Below the pieces are notes generated by a model, which made no database searches, had not been told where the DNA came from, and saw only the letters and a list, made by a program, of their open reading frames with translations. Shown one piece after another: positions 1 to 11,400 of a DNA stretch of 64,000 nt. Within the stretch, counting starts at the first letter, position 1. Each line of letters starts with the position of its first letter. The position numbers and the translations under genes are program-made. Source of the DNA: Aptenodytes patagonicus (Eukaryota; Chordata; Aves; Sphenisciformes; Spheniscidae); the NCBI RefSeq assembly GCF_965638725.1, contig NC_134963.1, forward strand, positions 15,342,501 through 15,406,500. The letters run 5' to 3'.

Positions 1-728
1 GCACAGGCTGAAGTCCAGCTGCTGTCACCTGCCTGCAAAACCTCCCTTCCTTGCAGGGCAGAGCTTGTGCCACCCCGTCGCTCATGCAGCCGAGCGGGGC
101 AGCCGTGCACAGCAAGCTGTGCGGGGACGGCGCAGTTTCTTGCCGTGACATCCCTGTTACAAGAGGGGACGCAGCTGTGGGCGACACCTGTACGGGTTAG
201 GGAAACGCCAGCTTTCTGGGTTCAGCTGCTCGCAAGGGAAAACATCCCGGGGAGCATTTTAGAGGAGACATTCCCCATCTTCTCCATCAGCTGGGGTCAC
301 GGCTTCGGGCTCGTGCACAGACCGAGCCCTCTAGCATGCAGGGGGCTCAAAGCACATGCTGTCACTCCAGAGACCGGCTAAGCTGGAGGGAGACAAGCAC
401 ACGAGACTGCTTCATGCACAGCATGTCCCGACACGGGGCTGCTGGAGTGCCGAGTTCCAGCGGGGAGAGAAAGCAACAGAGGAACGGGAGCTGGGGGCTG
501 TGTGAAGCCCCGTGTCCCACCTTCACGGTGGACTGATCCTCCCCAGCACCCACCGCTGAACACTCCCTGGTCTGCTGCACTTCAGAGCCGAGCGAGCACT
601 CGCTGCCGCCCCGACAGCCGCAGCAGGAAGGCTGGAGGCCCTGGGCCCCAGCCCGCTGGAGCCTGCCCTGCCAGGTATTCCCCAGGTCACCTCTACGAGC
701 CAAGAGGAAAGACGTGAGGAATAATTTT
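1..728. other. Sequence beyond the WSB2 3' end, no gene recognised
   Basis: This stretch lies past the likely WSB2 polyadenylation signal. The open frames are short, overlap on both strands and resemble no protein I know. In human the neighbour on this side of WSB2 is VSIG10, but I see no immunoglobulin-domain exon here. Probably intergenic or a neighbouring intron. Confidence 0.4.
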
Positions 729-734
729 TTTATT
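729..734 (-). terminator. Candidate polyadenylation signal of WSB2
   Basis: The plus strand reads TTTATT, which is AATAAA on the minus strand, about 530 bases after the WSB2 stop codon. That would give a 3' UTR of roughly 550 bases. It sits in a T-rich run, so a chance match is possible. Confidence 0.5.
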
Positions 735-1263
735 CTGTCATCGCTGTCGCCTAATCCGCAGAGACCTGCTCGGGTTTGTCCAAATCACGCCCAGACCAGG
801 AGAGCGGCAGAGCCCGCGCTCCTCCGGCAACAGTACAAACCGGTCCCGGTGAGGGTCGGTTTTGTCGGGGACGGTCGCAGCCCCGTATTCGTACGAACGA
901 CAAAAGCTCCGCTCAGACTGCGGCTGCTAACCTTCAACCCACAACATTGCACTTGGAAGCAAAAGCACCTGACCCAAAACTTGCAGACAGCAGGGAGACA
1001 GGGGGACCTGTGTCCCCTGCGGGGCCACCGCAGCTGTGCCCCTTGCCCTCTGCATGCATTTTTGTTGGGTTCTAGTATTATTATACCGAAAAATCCCTCC
1101 ACGTTCACAGACACAGCCCCAAAACAAGGGGAGTAGCAATCCTCCTGCCCCACGGCTCACGAATCAGCGAGACGTCGTTGCTGCGGTGTCTCCTCTGACC
1201 CAGGCCGAGCCCCGCCGCTGGGCAGAGGGCTCTCGCCTCCATGCCTCCGCTTTCTCCACTGCC

Positions 1264-4200
1264 TTAAAAGGTCCGGTAAGTAAGGAATTCCTTCAGCTTC
1301 CTGGGAATGGGGAGCGCGAGGACCTGGTACGTCGTCAGGAAGGTGCGCAGAGCTTTGCGACACAAGTGCTTTAGCGACGAGAGGACCCTTGGAGCAGTCC
1401 AGAATTGCACGTGGCCATCCCTGGTCCTGCAACGGGACCCAAACAAGCCGTGAGCACAGGGCAGAGCGTCGCGAGAAAACTCAATTACCCCCAGATATCC
1501 CCAGCTCGCAGCAACCACGCGCTCCCCAGCCCAGGAAACCAGCCTGCACCCCCAGGGAAGCCCAGAATTTGCTGAGCAGACCCAGAGCTGCAGGAGGAGG
1601 GAGCAGCCACGTGTTTCCCCGCTCTCTTCTCCCGCATACGCACCCCGTGGCAATGAAACCGCCGTGTGGAAAGTACATGCAGCACAGGCCGTTGGTCATG
1701 GGAGCAAACGCAACCGGAGACCGCAGCTCCAACGCCCAGATCCTCAGGAGCCTAAGGAGAAAGGGAGGGGACACGATGCCAGGCCCACATCCACGCAGTG
1801 CCTGCAGCTAAAATAAAGCCTCTGGGTTCACCTGAATGCATGCAAACTCTGGAGTAGGATTTTCTTCCCATGGGCTTAGAGCATCCCAGGACCGTCACAA
1901 CACGGCAGCAAGGCGGGAGGCACTGTCCCCTGTAGAGCTGAGCTGGACGCAGACAGAGCTAGTGACTGGGCTGACGGGGACAGTGAGGGCGGCACGGCAC
2001 GCAGGACACGGGCCCCGGCTCATCACTCAAGAGGGGCGACAGGGCCCTGACCTTGCTACCCCTTGCCACAGCCAAGCCGCGGTGTCCCAGGCAGCCTGCC
2101 CTTTCCCCTTACGCTGGGCATTGGTGGGGACCTGGCATGCGAGGTCTGCTCCCCACGGGCACGTCCTGAGCTCCTGGTTCGTTTTGGTACTGTCATCCTG
2201 GGACCCTCTTCCCACTAGAGGTCCCCAAGGGGGTTCACTCACCTGTCGTCCGCCACCGTGGCCAGGTAGAGGCCCTCAGGAGAGAAGCAGACGGAGCGCA
2301 GGGAGCTGGTGTGGACTTCGCTGCTGTAGTCCACCGCTGAGTGCAAGGGGACGTGGCTGCGGGTGGGGAGAACAAACCCAGCGTCAGCCCCAGGCTGCCG
2401 TGAGCCCCATCCCCGGTGTTCCGGGGCTGGCAGAGGGGCCAAACCCAGCAAGTCAGAGCCCCCCTTCAGCCGCTGGAGACAGGGGAGAGGTGCTGGCTGT
2501 GCCCAACTAGAAGGGAAGGCCACGCCTAGCCCCAACAATCCCCCACGGCGTTGCTGTCCCCCTTCCACGGTCCCTCACCAGCCCCCCGGCTCCATACCGC
2601 AGCGTCCTCAGCTGCTCCCCGGTGTAGGGGTCCCACATGATGACGCAGGCGTCGTAGGAGGCGGTGACGAGGAGCGCCGAATCTGGCGAGAAGTCGCACG
2701 ACACCACGCTGCTCTGGTGCCCCTCCAGCCTCCGGATGAGGGTGTAAGACCGCATGCTCCACAGCAGCGCCTGCAGGACACGGGCAGGGGCTGAGGCTGG
2801 GAACATCCCCGGGGCAGGAACGGAGGAGAAGCATCTCCCCCTCGGGGTTTAAGGCACATGGGCTCTGGTCCCAGCTCCTCCATGGAGAACCAGAACGGCC
2901 GAGGAGGGAAGGTGGCTCTGGCCTGGCCCCTTCTCATAGCGGGGCTTCTCGCATGGGGGCCAAGGGGAGCACTGGATTCAGCAGGACACGGGATGGCTCC
3001 CATCCTGCAGGACTCACCGACTTCTCTCCGGCAGCGGAGCAGAGCATGCTGCAGTCCGGGGAGATGGAGCAGCAGTAGACCCACTGCACGTGGCCCGACA
3101 GCACCTGGACCTGCCGCCCTGGGGACGGCAGACACACGAGTCACGAGAAGGGAGCATAGAATCATAGAATCATAGAATCATTAAGGTTGGAAAAGACCTC
3201 TAAGATCATCGAGTCCAACCGTCGACCCAACACCCCCATGCCCGCTAAACCATGGCCCTCAGCGCCTCATCTACACGTCTTTTAAATACCTCCAGGGATG
3301 GGGACTCAACCACTTCCCTGGGCAGCCTGTGCCAATGTTTAACCACTCCTTCAGTAAAGAAAATGAGAAGCAGCGCTGGGCCCTGCCCCTGCTCTCCCCT
3401 CCCTTTCCCAAGAGCGAATGCACGTGGGGCTGGGGTGTTCCCCTGGGCAGACCCCAAGCTCTGTCTACTTGCAACCCCCTCCTGCACATCCCAGGCCCCA
3501 CCTGGAAGAGGACGGCTCTGCTCCGTGTCGCAGGACTCTCCCCTTCTGCCTTGAACACTATTCCCAAAGATCCTCTCCCACCATCTCCCCTACCGAGGCG
3601 GGCTTCTCCCCGCTTTCCCGCTGAAGAGCCCAGCCTCAGCCAGGGGTGACCTAGCACCGGGGACATCCCTGCATGCTCCTACCATCTCTGCTCAGGTCCC
3701 AGACACGCAAGGTCTTGTCCCGCGAGGCCGACACAAGGATGAGGCTTCCATTGGGAGCGAAGCTCAGGTCTCTGACGACGTCCTGATGCCCCAAGAGGCT
3801 GAAGAGGAGGTGTCCTGTGGAGAGGAGCCGCGCTGAGCGCCGTCCCTCCACGGGGAACGAGGCAGTGCCCCTCACGCGCAGGCAGCCCCACTTGGGACAG
3901 GGCAGGGGCTCCCGCTCACCCCGGGGAAGTATTTGGGGAAGGATGGAGACAGGATCTCCTTCCAAGGGAGAGCATGGGGAGAGACACCAGCCTGAAGCCA
4001 TGACTGCTCCCGCTGTCGGCGAGGGCCGCTCACCTGTCTGCACCTCCCAGACCTTGATCTGCCCATCGTTGAGCCCGGTGGCCAGGATCAGGCAGGGAAG
4101 ACCCACGGCGCAGGCGGGGTCCGTCTCCCCCGCCTCTGCCACCGGCCAGGCGCTGAAGGCCAGGCCCCACACGATCTGGCCGCACTCCAGCGTCTTCTCC

Positions 4201-4752
4201 TTGGCCACCCCTCGGCTCCTCGCCTCCGCTTTGCTGCCGCGGCTCTTGCGCTCCGAGGTTTTGCAGCCGCTGGGAGAAAGGAGGGACGCACCTTTACCCC
4301 CGGGACAGCCTGGCCCCCCAGGATCCTCCACCCCGGCTCCGTGCACCCCCTGTCCATCCAGCCGCCCCCCCATACTCACAGCTCGGCCTCCTCCAGGGGC
4401 CAGGGGATCAGCTTGACCACGCAGTGTCCCTGCGACCAGGCGAACCAGGCGCCGTCGGGGGAGAAGGCCACGCTCCAGGTCTCGCAGCTGGATTTCCAGT
4501 CGTAGCGCTGGGGACGGCCCGGCTTCAGCTCCGCCAGCAGGACCGGCTCCTCTGGGCGGCGGGACAGCCACGTTACCCCCACCCCGGTCTGGGCTTCACC
4601 CCGCTCCTCCCGCCCTCCCCGTGGGGATAGGGGGTCCCGGAGGGGGGGGGGGGGGGGGGGTACCCGCTTCCCCGGCCCTCAGCGAGGCGGCCCCGGTCAC
4701 CGCGGAGCCCGGCGGCCGCTCGCCGCCCCGCCTCACCTCCGCTCGGCTTCAT
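1264..4752 (-). CDS. WSB2: WD repeat and SOCS box-containing protein 2, complete, nine coding exons
   Basis: WSB2 is a substrate receptor of an elongin B/C-cullin 5 type ubiquitin ligase; its WD40 propeller binds the target and its C-terminal SOCS box binds elongin C and the cullin. Coding exons on the minus strand are 4752-4737, 4551-4380, 4269-4034, 3814-3683, 3118-3018, 2770-2598, 2356-2243, 1751-1644 and 1426-1264. All have GT/AG borders and matching phases and give 404 residues, the length I recall for human WSB2. Landmarks are [10 protein letters not shown] near the N-terminus, WD repeats such as [11 protein letters not shown] and [19 protein letters not shown], and the SOCS box from about residue 357 with [10 protein letters not shown] (elongin BC box) and [13 protein letters not shown] (cullin box), ending LTYRTF. 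The ATG lies in a CpG-rich region and begins MKPSGEEP. A CR1 fragment sits in intron 4. WSB1 is the only serious alternative; the sequence is clearly closer to WSB2. Confidence 0.96.
3155..3373 (-). mobile_element. CR1 LINE 3' fragment in WSB2 intron 4
   Basis: Read on the minus strand, this is the end of CR1 ORF2, including [20 protein letters not shown] and the terminal ALRAMV-stop near 3245. A short 3' UTR with GGTTGGACTCGATGATCTTA follows, then about three copies of the ATTCTATG-type tail at 3155-3180. It is a 5'-truncated copy of about 220 bases, the usual state of CR1 in birds. The reading frame is still open across the last 40 or so codons, suggesting a moderate rather than very old insertion. 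The 5' border at about 3373 is approximate. Confidence 0.93.
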
Positions 4753-5330
4753 GGCGGCTCCGCGGCCCACCCGGCCCGGCCCCGCCGCCTCCGCCCGGCC
4801 ACGGCAAGGCCCCGCCGGGCCGGGCGCGGCCTCCGCGGGCCCAGGCTCAGGCCCAGGCCCAGGGTGGCGGTAGCGGCGGCGGCGGCGGCGCGGTGAGGGG
4901 AGCCCCGCTGCCTCCCCCTCCTCCTCCTCCTCCTCCTCCGGCGGCACCGCCCCGCCGCGGCCCGGCCGAGGCCTGGGCCTGGGCGACGGCAGCCGGGGCC
5001 CGGGGAGCACCGGCGTGCTGCGGGGGGGGGGGGGGGAAGGTGCCCGGGGAGGGACCCCCTTGCCGGGGGCTTCCCGGGGATGGCTGCCGCCCCGGGCTCT
5101 CCGGGGATGGGCTCGGGGCGGGGGGGGGCGGAGGGGCGAGCAGAGCGCAGGCCCCCGGGCAGGAGAAGCGACGGCACAGGGCGGACCCCGGGGACTGCCC
5201 TGCCCCGGGGCCCTGCCGCTCCCCGAGCCACGGGGCGGCAGCGGGAGGGACGCGGGCACAGGGCACCCGGGGAACAGGTCGGACGGCAAACAGAGCACCG
5301 AGCCGCGCTAAGACCTCCCCTATGGGGACG
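4753..5330 (-). promoter_or_regulatory. CpG-rich promoter and 5' UTR region of WSB2
   Basis: The sequence upstream of the WSB2 ATG is dense in CpG, with GCC/GGC trinucleotide runs around 4875-4940 and no TATA box. This is the usual look of a housekeeping CpG-island promoter. The transcription start was not located. Poly-G runs near 4640-4660 (inside intron 1) and 5020-5040 could form quadruplexes. Confidence 0.55.
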
Positions 5331-5436
5331 CCTTGGTCCCCCGGCCCCCCCCGGGTGCTGTGGGGCTGGCGGCAGGGGGGCCTGGCCTCCAGGCTGGGGG
5401 CGCAGGCAGATGTCAAGCCCCAAGGGGGACTCCAGG

Positions 5437-7462
5437 CACCCAGCACCCACACGGTGACACCCACTGGCGGTGACCCCCCCGCCAGTGACCCCCCCAGGGA
5501 CCCAGCACCCACACGGTGATGCCCCCTGGCAGTGACCCCCCCACAGACCCAGCACCCACATGGTGACATCCCCCCAGCAGTGGCACCTCAAGGACCCAGG
5601 ACCCACTGCGTGACACCCCCCGCCAGTGACCCCCCCAGGGACCCAGCACCCACACGGTGGTGCCCCCTGGCAGTGACCCCCCCAGTGACCCAGCACCCAC
5701 ACGGTGACACCCACTGGCAGTGACCCCCCACCAGTGACCCCCCCCCAGTGACCCAGCACCCACACAGTGACACCCACTGGCAGTGACCCCCCACCAGTGA
5801 CCCCCCCCCAGTGACCCAGCACCCACATGGTGACATCCCCCCAGCAGTGGCACCTCAAGGGATCCAGCACCCACACAGTGACACCCCCTGGCAGTGACCC
5901 CCCCCAGAGATCCAGCACCCACACAGTGATGCCCCCTGGCAGTGACCCCCCCAGGCACCCAGCACCCACATGGTGACATCCCCCCAGCAGTGGCACCTCA
6001 AGGACCCAGGACCCACTGCGTGACATCCCCCGCCAGTGACCCCCCCAGGCACCCAGCACCCACACAGTGACAGCCCCTGGCAGTGACCCCCCCCCAGGGA
6101 CCCAGCACCCACACAGTGACAGCCCCTGGCAGTGAACCCCCAGGCACCCAGCACCCACACGGTGACACCCACTGGCAGTGACCCCCCGCCAGTGACACCC
6201 CCCCCCAGTGACCCAGCACCCACATGGTGACATCCCCTGGCAGTGACCCCCCCCAAGGGATCCAGCACCCACACGGTGACGCACCCTGGCAGTGATCCCC
6301 CCAGTGACCCAGCACCCACATGGTGACATCCCCCCAGCAGTGGCACCTCAAGGGACCCAGCACCCACACAGTGACACCCCCTGGCAGTGACCCCCCCAGG
6401 GACCCAGCACCCACACGGTGATGCCCCCTGGCAGTGACCCCCCCACGGACCCAGCACCCACATGGTGACATCCCCCCAGCAGTGGCACCTCAAGGACCCA
6501 GGACCCACTGCGTGACACCCCCTGGCAGTGACCCCCCCCAGGGACCCAGCACCCACACGGTGGCAGCCCCTGGCAGTGAACCCCCAGACACCCAGCACCC
6601 ACACGGTGACACCCACTGGCAGTGACCCCCCCGAAGGGATCCAGCACCCACACGGTGACATCCCCTGGCAGTGACCCCCCCAAGGGATCCAGCACCCACA
6701 CGGTGACAGCCCCTGGCAGTGACCCCCCCAGGCACCCAGCACCCACACGGTGGCAGCCCTTGGCAGTGAACCCCCAGACACCCAGCACCCACACGGTGAC
6801 ACCCACTGGCAGTGACCCCCCGCCAGTGACACCCCCCCCAGTGAACCAGCACCCACATGGTGACATCCCCTGGCAATGACCCCCCCCAAGGGATCCAGCA
6901 CCCACACGGTGACGCACCCTGGCAGTGATCCCCCCAGTGACCCAGCACCCACATGGTGACATCCCCCCAGCAGTGGCACCTCAAGGGACCCAGCACCCAC
7001 ACAGTGACGCCCCCTGGCAGTGACACCCCCGGCAGTGACCCCCCCAGGCACCCAGCACCCACACGGTGACGCACCCTGGCAGTGATCCCCCCAGGCACCC
7101 AGCACCCACACGGTGACACCCACTGGCAGTGATCCCCCCAGTGACCCAGCACCCACATGGTGACATCCCCCCAGCAGTGGCACCTCAAGGGACCCAGCAC
7201 CCACACAGTGACACCCCCGGCAGTGACCCCCCCAGGCACCCAGCACCCACACGGTGACACCCACTGGCAGTGATCCCCCCAGTGACCCAGCACCCACACA
7301 GTGACACCCCCTGGCAGTGACCCCCCCAGGCACTCAGCACCCACATGGTGATGCCCCCTGGCAGTGACACCCCCGGCAGTGACCCCCCCAGGGACCCAGC
7401 ACCCACATGGTGACACCCCCAGCAGTGACCCCCCCAGGGACCCAGCACCCACACGGTGACGC
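5437..7462. repeat. 2-kb minisatellite, about 47-bp period, between WSB2 and RASAL1
   Basis: Roughly 40 units contain CAGCACCCACACGGTGAC and CCCTGGCAGTGACCCCCC. Unit starts at 5441, 5503, 5550, 5598, 5644 and 5691 give a period of 46-48 bases, with one 62-base unit carrying an extra CCAGTGACC block. A distinct variant with GTGGCACCTCAAGG recurs near 5583, 5849, 5993, 6347, 6486, 6977 and 7180. Its spacings are uneven, as expected from block duplications. Long open frames on the minus strand reflect composition, not coding. Confidence 0.95.
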
Positions 7463-8485
7463 CCGCCCTGGGTGAGTCACCGCAGGAGACATCTGGCCAG
7501 CCCACCCCCGCACCTCCCCCCCCCCCGAAATTCGCCATCCCTCCAGCCCCCCCCAATGCCCCCCGCTATGCCTGGCTGGGGGGGGGCCACACACCAACAG
7601 GGCAGTGGGGACAGGGGGGACCTCACCCCCCAGTGCTCATCCTCCTTCATCCCCCCCGCCCCCCCCCCCCCCCGCACTGCGGCTTGGGGTCCCCCGTGCG
7701 GAAAAGCCGGGGCGTGGGGAGTGTGGGGATCTGGGGAGCGTCGCGGTGCTGCACCCGCAGGCACCCGGGATCTGCTGGAGTCTCCCCGGGCTGGCTCAGG
7801 GTGTCCCCTGCAAGGGCAGGGGGCACCCAGGGTGGGGGGCAAGGTCCCATGGGGGGCTCAGGGATCACCGTGCCAGAAGCCCCCCCCAAGCTGGCTGCTT
7901 CCTCCACTGCATCCCCACCCCGAGGCCGACACTCATGCCAGGCTCCCCATGGCACCCACTGCCACTTTGGGGTCCGGGGAGAACCCCCCCTCCCCCCCCC
8001 AGCTCGGGGACAGTCCCTAGTGCCACTCGGGTGCGACGGGACAGAAGCTGCCCCCTCCCCGAGGGGCCAGCGCTCTGCCATGGCCCTGTGCCTCAGTTTC
8101 CCCATTGCTAGAACGGGGGGGGGGGGGGGGGCTTTGCCCACGCCGGTGGGTCTCTGGTGCGCAGGGGGACCCCCACGGCGAGCTGCTCGTCCGCTGGGCC
8201 GGTAGGCACGAGGCCAGCCCACCCAAGCTCGCCCGCCGCCGCGTGCCCGCGCGCTCCGGCTCGCTTGCTCTCGCCCGCTGCTCCGGCGCAGGTGGGGAGC
8301 GAAGCAGCGAGAAAAACAACTGAGAAGAGGAAAAAGGAAGAAGCGACAGCGAGAAGCGGTCGGGGAGGAGGAGGAGGCCGGTGGCGGCAGCCCCACCGGC
8401 GGTGCGGGGGGCTCGGGGCACCCCGGGGCACCCACTGCAGAGCCCCCCCATGGACTCCTAGGCGCCCGCCCCGAAGTTCGCCGGC
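7463..8485 (+). promoter_or_regulatory. Upstream region and likely 5' UTR of RASAL1
   Basis: This is GC-rich sequence between the minisatellite and the RASAL1 start codon, with poly-C/G runs near 7510, 7655 and 8115. The 8200-8480 part is CpG-rich and is the best place for the promoter and 5' UTR. A possible non-coding first exon or splice site there could not be decided by eye. No other gene was seen. Confidence 0.4.
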
Positions 8486-11400
8486 ATGGCCAAAACCACC
8501 TCCCTGCACTGCCGGGTGGTGGAGGGGAAGGACCTGCCTGCCAAGGACGTGTGAGTGGCTTGGGGGGCTCTCGCCCCCCAATTTCCCTCTGCCCCCCACC
8601 CTGGGAGACATGGCGGGGGGGGGCTGGGTGCCCTGGGTGCTCTGCTCTCCCTGCTGTATTGGGGGTCCCTGCTTGCACCCATGCTGGCAGGGACCCATTG
8701 CCCCAAAGGCAGGGTCTGGGGGCGGCAGGGGACTGCCAGCCCCCCTCAGACCCCCCCCGCAGGAGGTGTATGAGCCCCCCAACCCCTCGGGCATCCCCTT
8801 GGTGCCCCCCAGCAGGGCGGGCACACGGTGTCCCCCCAAGGCTGTGGGTAGCACTGGGGGGGCACAGCCCCCCGCACCCCCACATAACTGCTGGGCATCC
8901 GTGCCCAAGGCGGGGGGGGGCGCTGAGGGGGACAGGGAGACCCCCTGCCTGCTCCTGCCTCGTGGATACGCCTCGGCGGAGCTGGCAGCCCCGGGCTCCT
9001 CCGGATGTGCCAGCCTGGCACCGCCGGCCGCTCCCAGGGACGGCTGCGAGCAGCGGGGCCTCCCTGCCTCAGTTTCCCCACCCAGCAGGGGTCATGGTGC
9101 CATGCTGGGTGCCCCACTTCGGGGGGGTCTGGGCACGGCAGGGTGATCCAGACCCACCAGCATGGGGGTGATGGGGGTGAGGTGCCCGGTGCCGCTCCCA
9201 GCCCCCCCAAATCCAGCTTGGAGCCGTGCTGGGGCTGCGGAGGGGCTCGGGGTGACCTGCTCTCGTCCGGGCTCTCGGGGGGAGTCGGGAGCTGTCGACC
9301 CCACAGCGCGCTGCCAAGGTTTGCCTGCCTGTCCCTGCCAGACCAGCCGGGCCGTGGGCTTTGCTCTACTGGGAGGCGCTGAGATACCCCTGGGGATTAA
9401 CAACGCCGTCGGTTAGCCAGCATGCAACATCGCCCGGGGTTCACAGCAAGCGGTGCTGAGCCCCCAGCCTCAGCCCAGGACCTTCCCGTCCCCCACTCTG
9501 TGGCTGGGACAGAGGCTGGGGTCACCTCCTTTGCCCCACCCGGGGTCTGGCTCCTTGCCGGAGCGCCTCCCGTAATCCCCTGCCTCCAGCAGCTGGGGAT
9601 TCGGGGCTCCAGCATCGCCCCAGGCACGCCACCCCGGGCTGGCATCCCTCGGTGCAGGTCCGGCTGCCGTAAATGAGCGGGGAAGGGGCTTTGCAGGGAC
9701 CAGGTGGAAGAGCCCTGGATCCGGCCCTTGTCCCCTCCACCCCGTCCTCCCCCATGGAAGGGGTTAAGCCTGGGAAGGGCCCTGGGCCAGGCTGGTGTCA
9801 CCCTGACACCGTGGGTTGCCACAGAAACTCGGGCTCGGCTGCGCCGCCGGCAAGACACCGGTACCCACAGGTGGGGGGCATGGGGATGCGGGACGATGGC
9901 AATGGCTCGGGGTGGCCTGCAGCGGGGGCCAGGAAAAGGTGGTGTCCCCCTCCCGGTGTCAGTTGCTGGGCTGGGCTGAGACCGGGCAACTCATCTCACC
10001 CCCTGGGGCTGGCGCTTCACTGGCGGGGTTTGAAGTGATGCTTGGATCCAGCCCCCTGAGCCCCCCCCCCCCAGCAGTAGCCCCCGAGGACTGGTGGGAC
10101 CCCCAGGTGGGGGGGCTGACCCTGCGCACCCACATCCCCTGCCCAGGTCCGGCTCCAGCGATCCCTACTGCGTGGTCAAGGTGGACAACGAGGTGGTGGC
10201 CAGGTAGGGGGGACACCGCGCCACCCCGGGGAGGGGACGCCTGGGGGACGGGCCAACTCGCTGGGGGTGCAGCCACCTCTCCCATCACCGGCAGGACGGC
10301 CACGGTGTGGAAGAGCCTGAACCCTTTTTGGGGGGAGGAATACACCCTGCGTCTCTCCCACGGCTTCCGCAGCCTCACTGTTTACGTGCTGGATGAAGAC
10401 ACCATCGGGTAGGGGGGGCAACGGGGGCACGGGTGGGCACCAGCCACCCGTGGGGAGCCCCCCGAGGGGTGGCATGTTCCCGCCAGTGGCCTCAGCGCCC
10501 GCCGTGTCTCTGCCCTCGCAGGCAGGATGACGTTATCGGCAAGGTCTCGCTCAGCCGCCAGCAGATCTCAGCTGAGCCGCGGGGTGAGTGGGGGGCACAA
10601 CGGGGGGCTGAGGGGGGGCGGCGGGGCCCGTCCCCACGCCTCGGGGCACCCACTCCATCCCCCTCGGCAGGTGTTGACAGCTGGCTCAGCCTGGCGCCCG
10701 TGGACCCCGACAAGGAGGTGCAGGGCGAGATCTACCTGGAGCTGCGGGTCCCCGAGCAGGGCCACCCGCGGGTGCTGCGCTGTCACCTCATCGAGGCCAG
10801 GTAGCGGGGGGCTGGCAGGGCACGATGGGGGCGCAGCCATCCCAGGGTCTTATTTTTGGCTGGGGGGGGTCTGGGCAGCGAGAGGAGGGGAGGTGATGGG
10901 GACGGCGGTGGCACGGGGCTCGTACTCCCCCCTCAGCACCGGGAAGGGCCCTCGCTGTGTCCTGCTTGGGGACGTCAATGATGCCAACCCGCGTGTGACG
11001 ATGCTGTGGGGTCTCAGCAGGGAATGCGCTGCCTCGGACACTGCCAGCCCTGCTCGGGGACAAGGACGAGGGGACAAGGGGCAGAGCTGAGTGGCCCAGA
11101 GGGCCACGGGGTACCTGGGGACGGTCCCCGTCAGGCCAGCTGGCTCTCGCGCTGGGTTTCTCCCCTTTGGTTTCAAAATTGGGGGAAACTGAGGCACGCC
11201 CCAGGCTGCCCCTCTGCTTCGCGCTGGTGTGTGTGCGTGTGTGCGGTGTGTGGTGTGCACGCGTGTCTGCATGTATGTGTGCGCGTGCCCACACAGGCGG
11301 CTGCCAGACGGCAGGCTGCTGGCAGCGGAGCAGGTGGCACAGGCAGCATCCCGCTGCCATGGCAACCGAAGCGGGTACCAAGGCAACGGGATGGCCATGG

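Noticed and set aside
5855-7333. 492-codon minus-strand open frame with GAGSLGG and VTVWVLG peptide repeats
   Set aside because: It lies wholly in the 47-bp minisatellite. The period is not a multiple of three and several other frames are open with the same peptides, so the openness is compositional.
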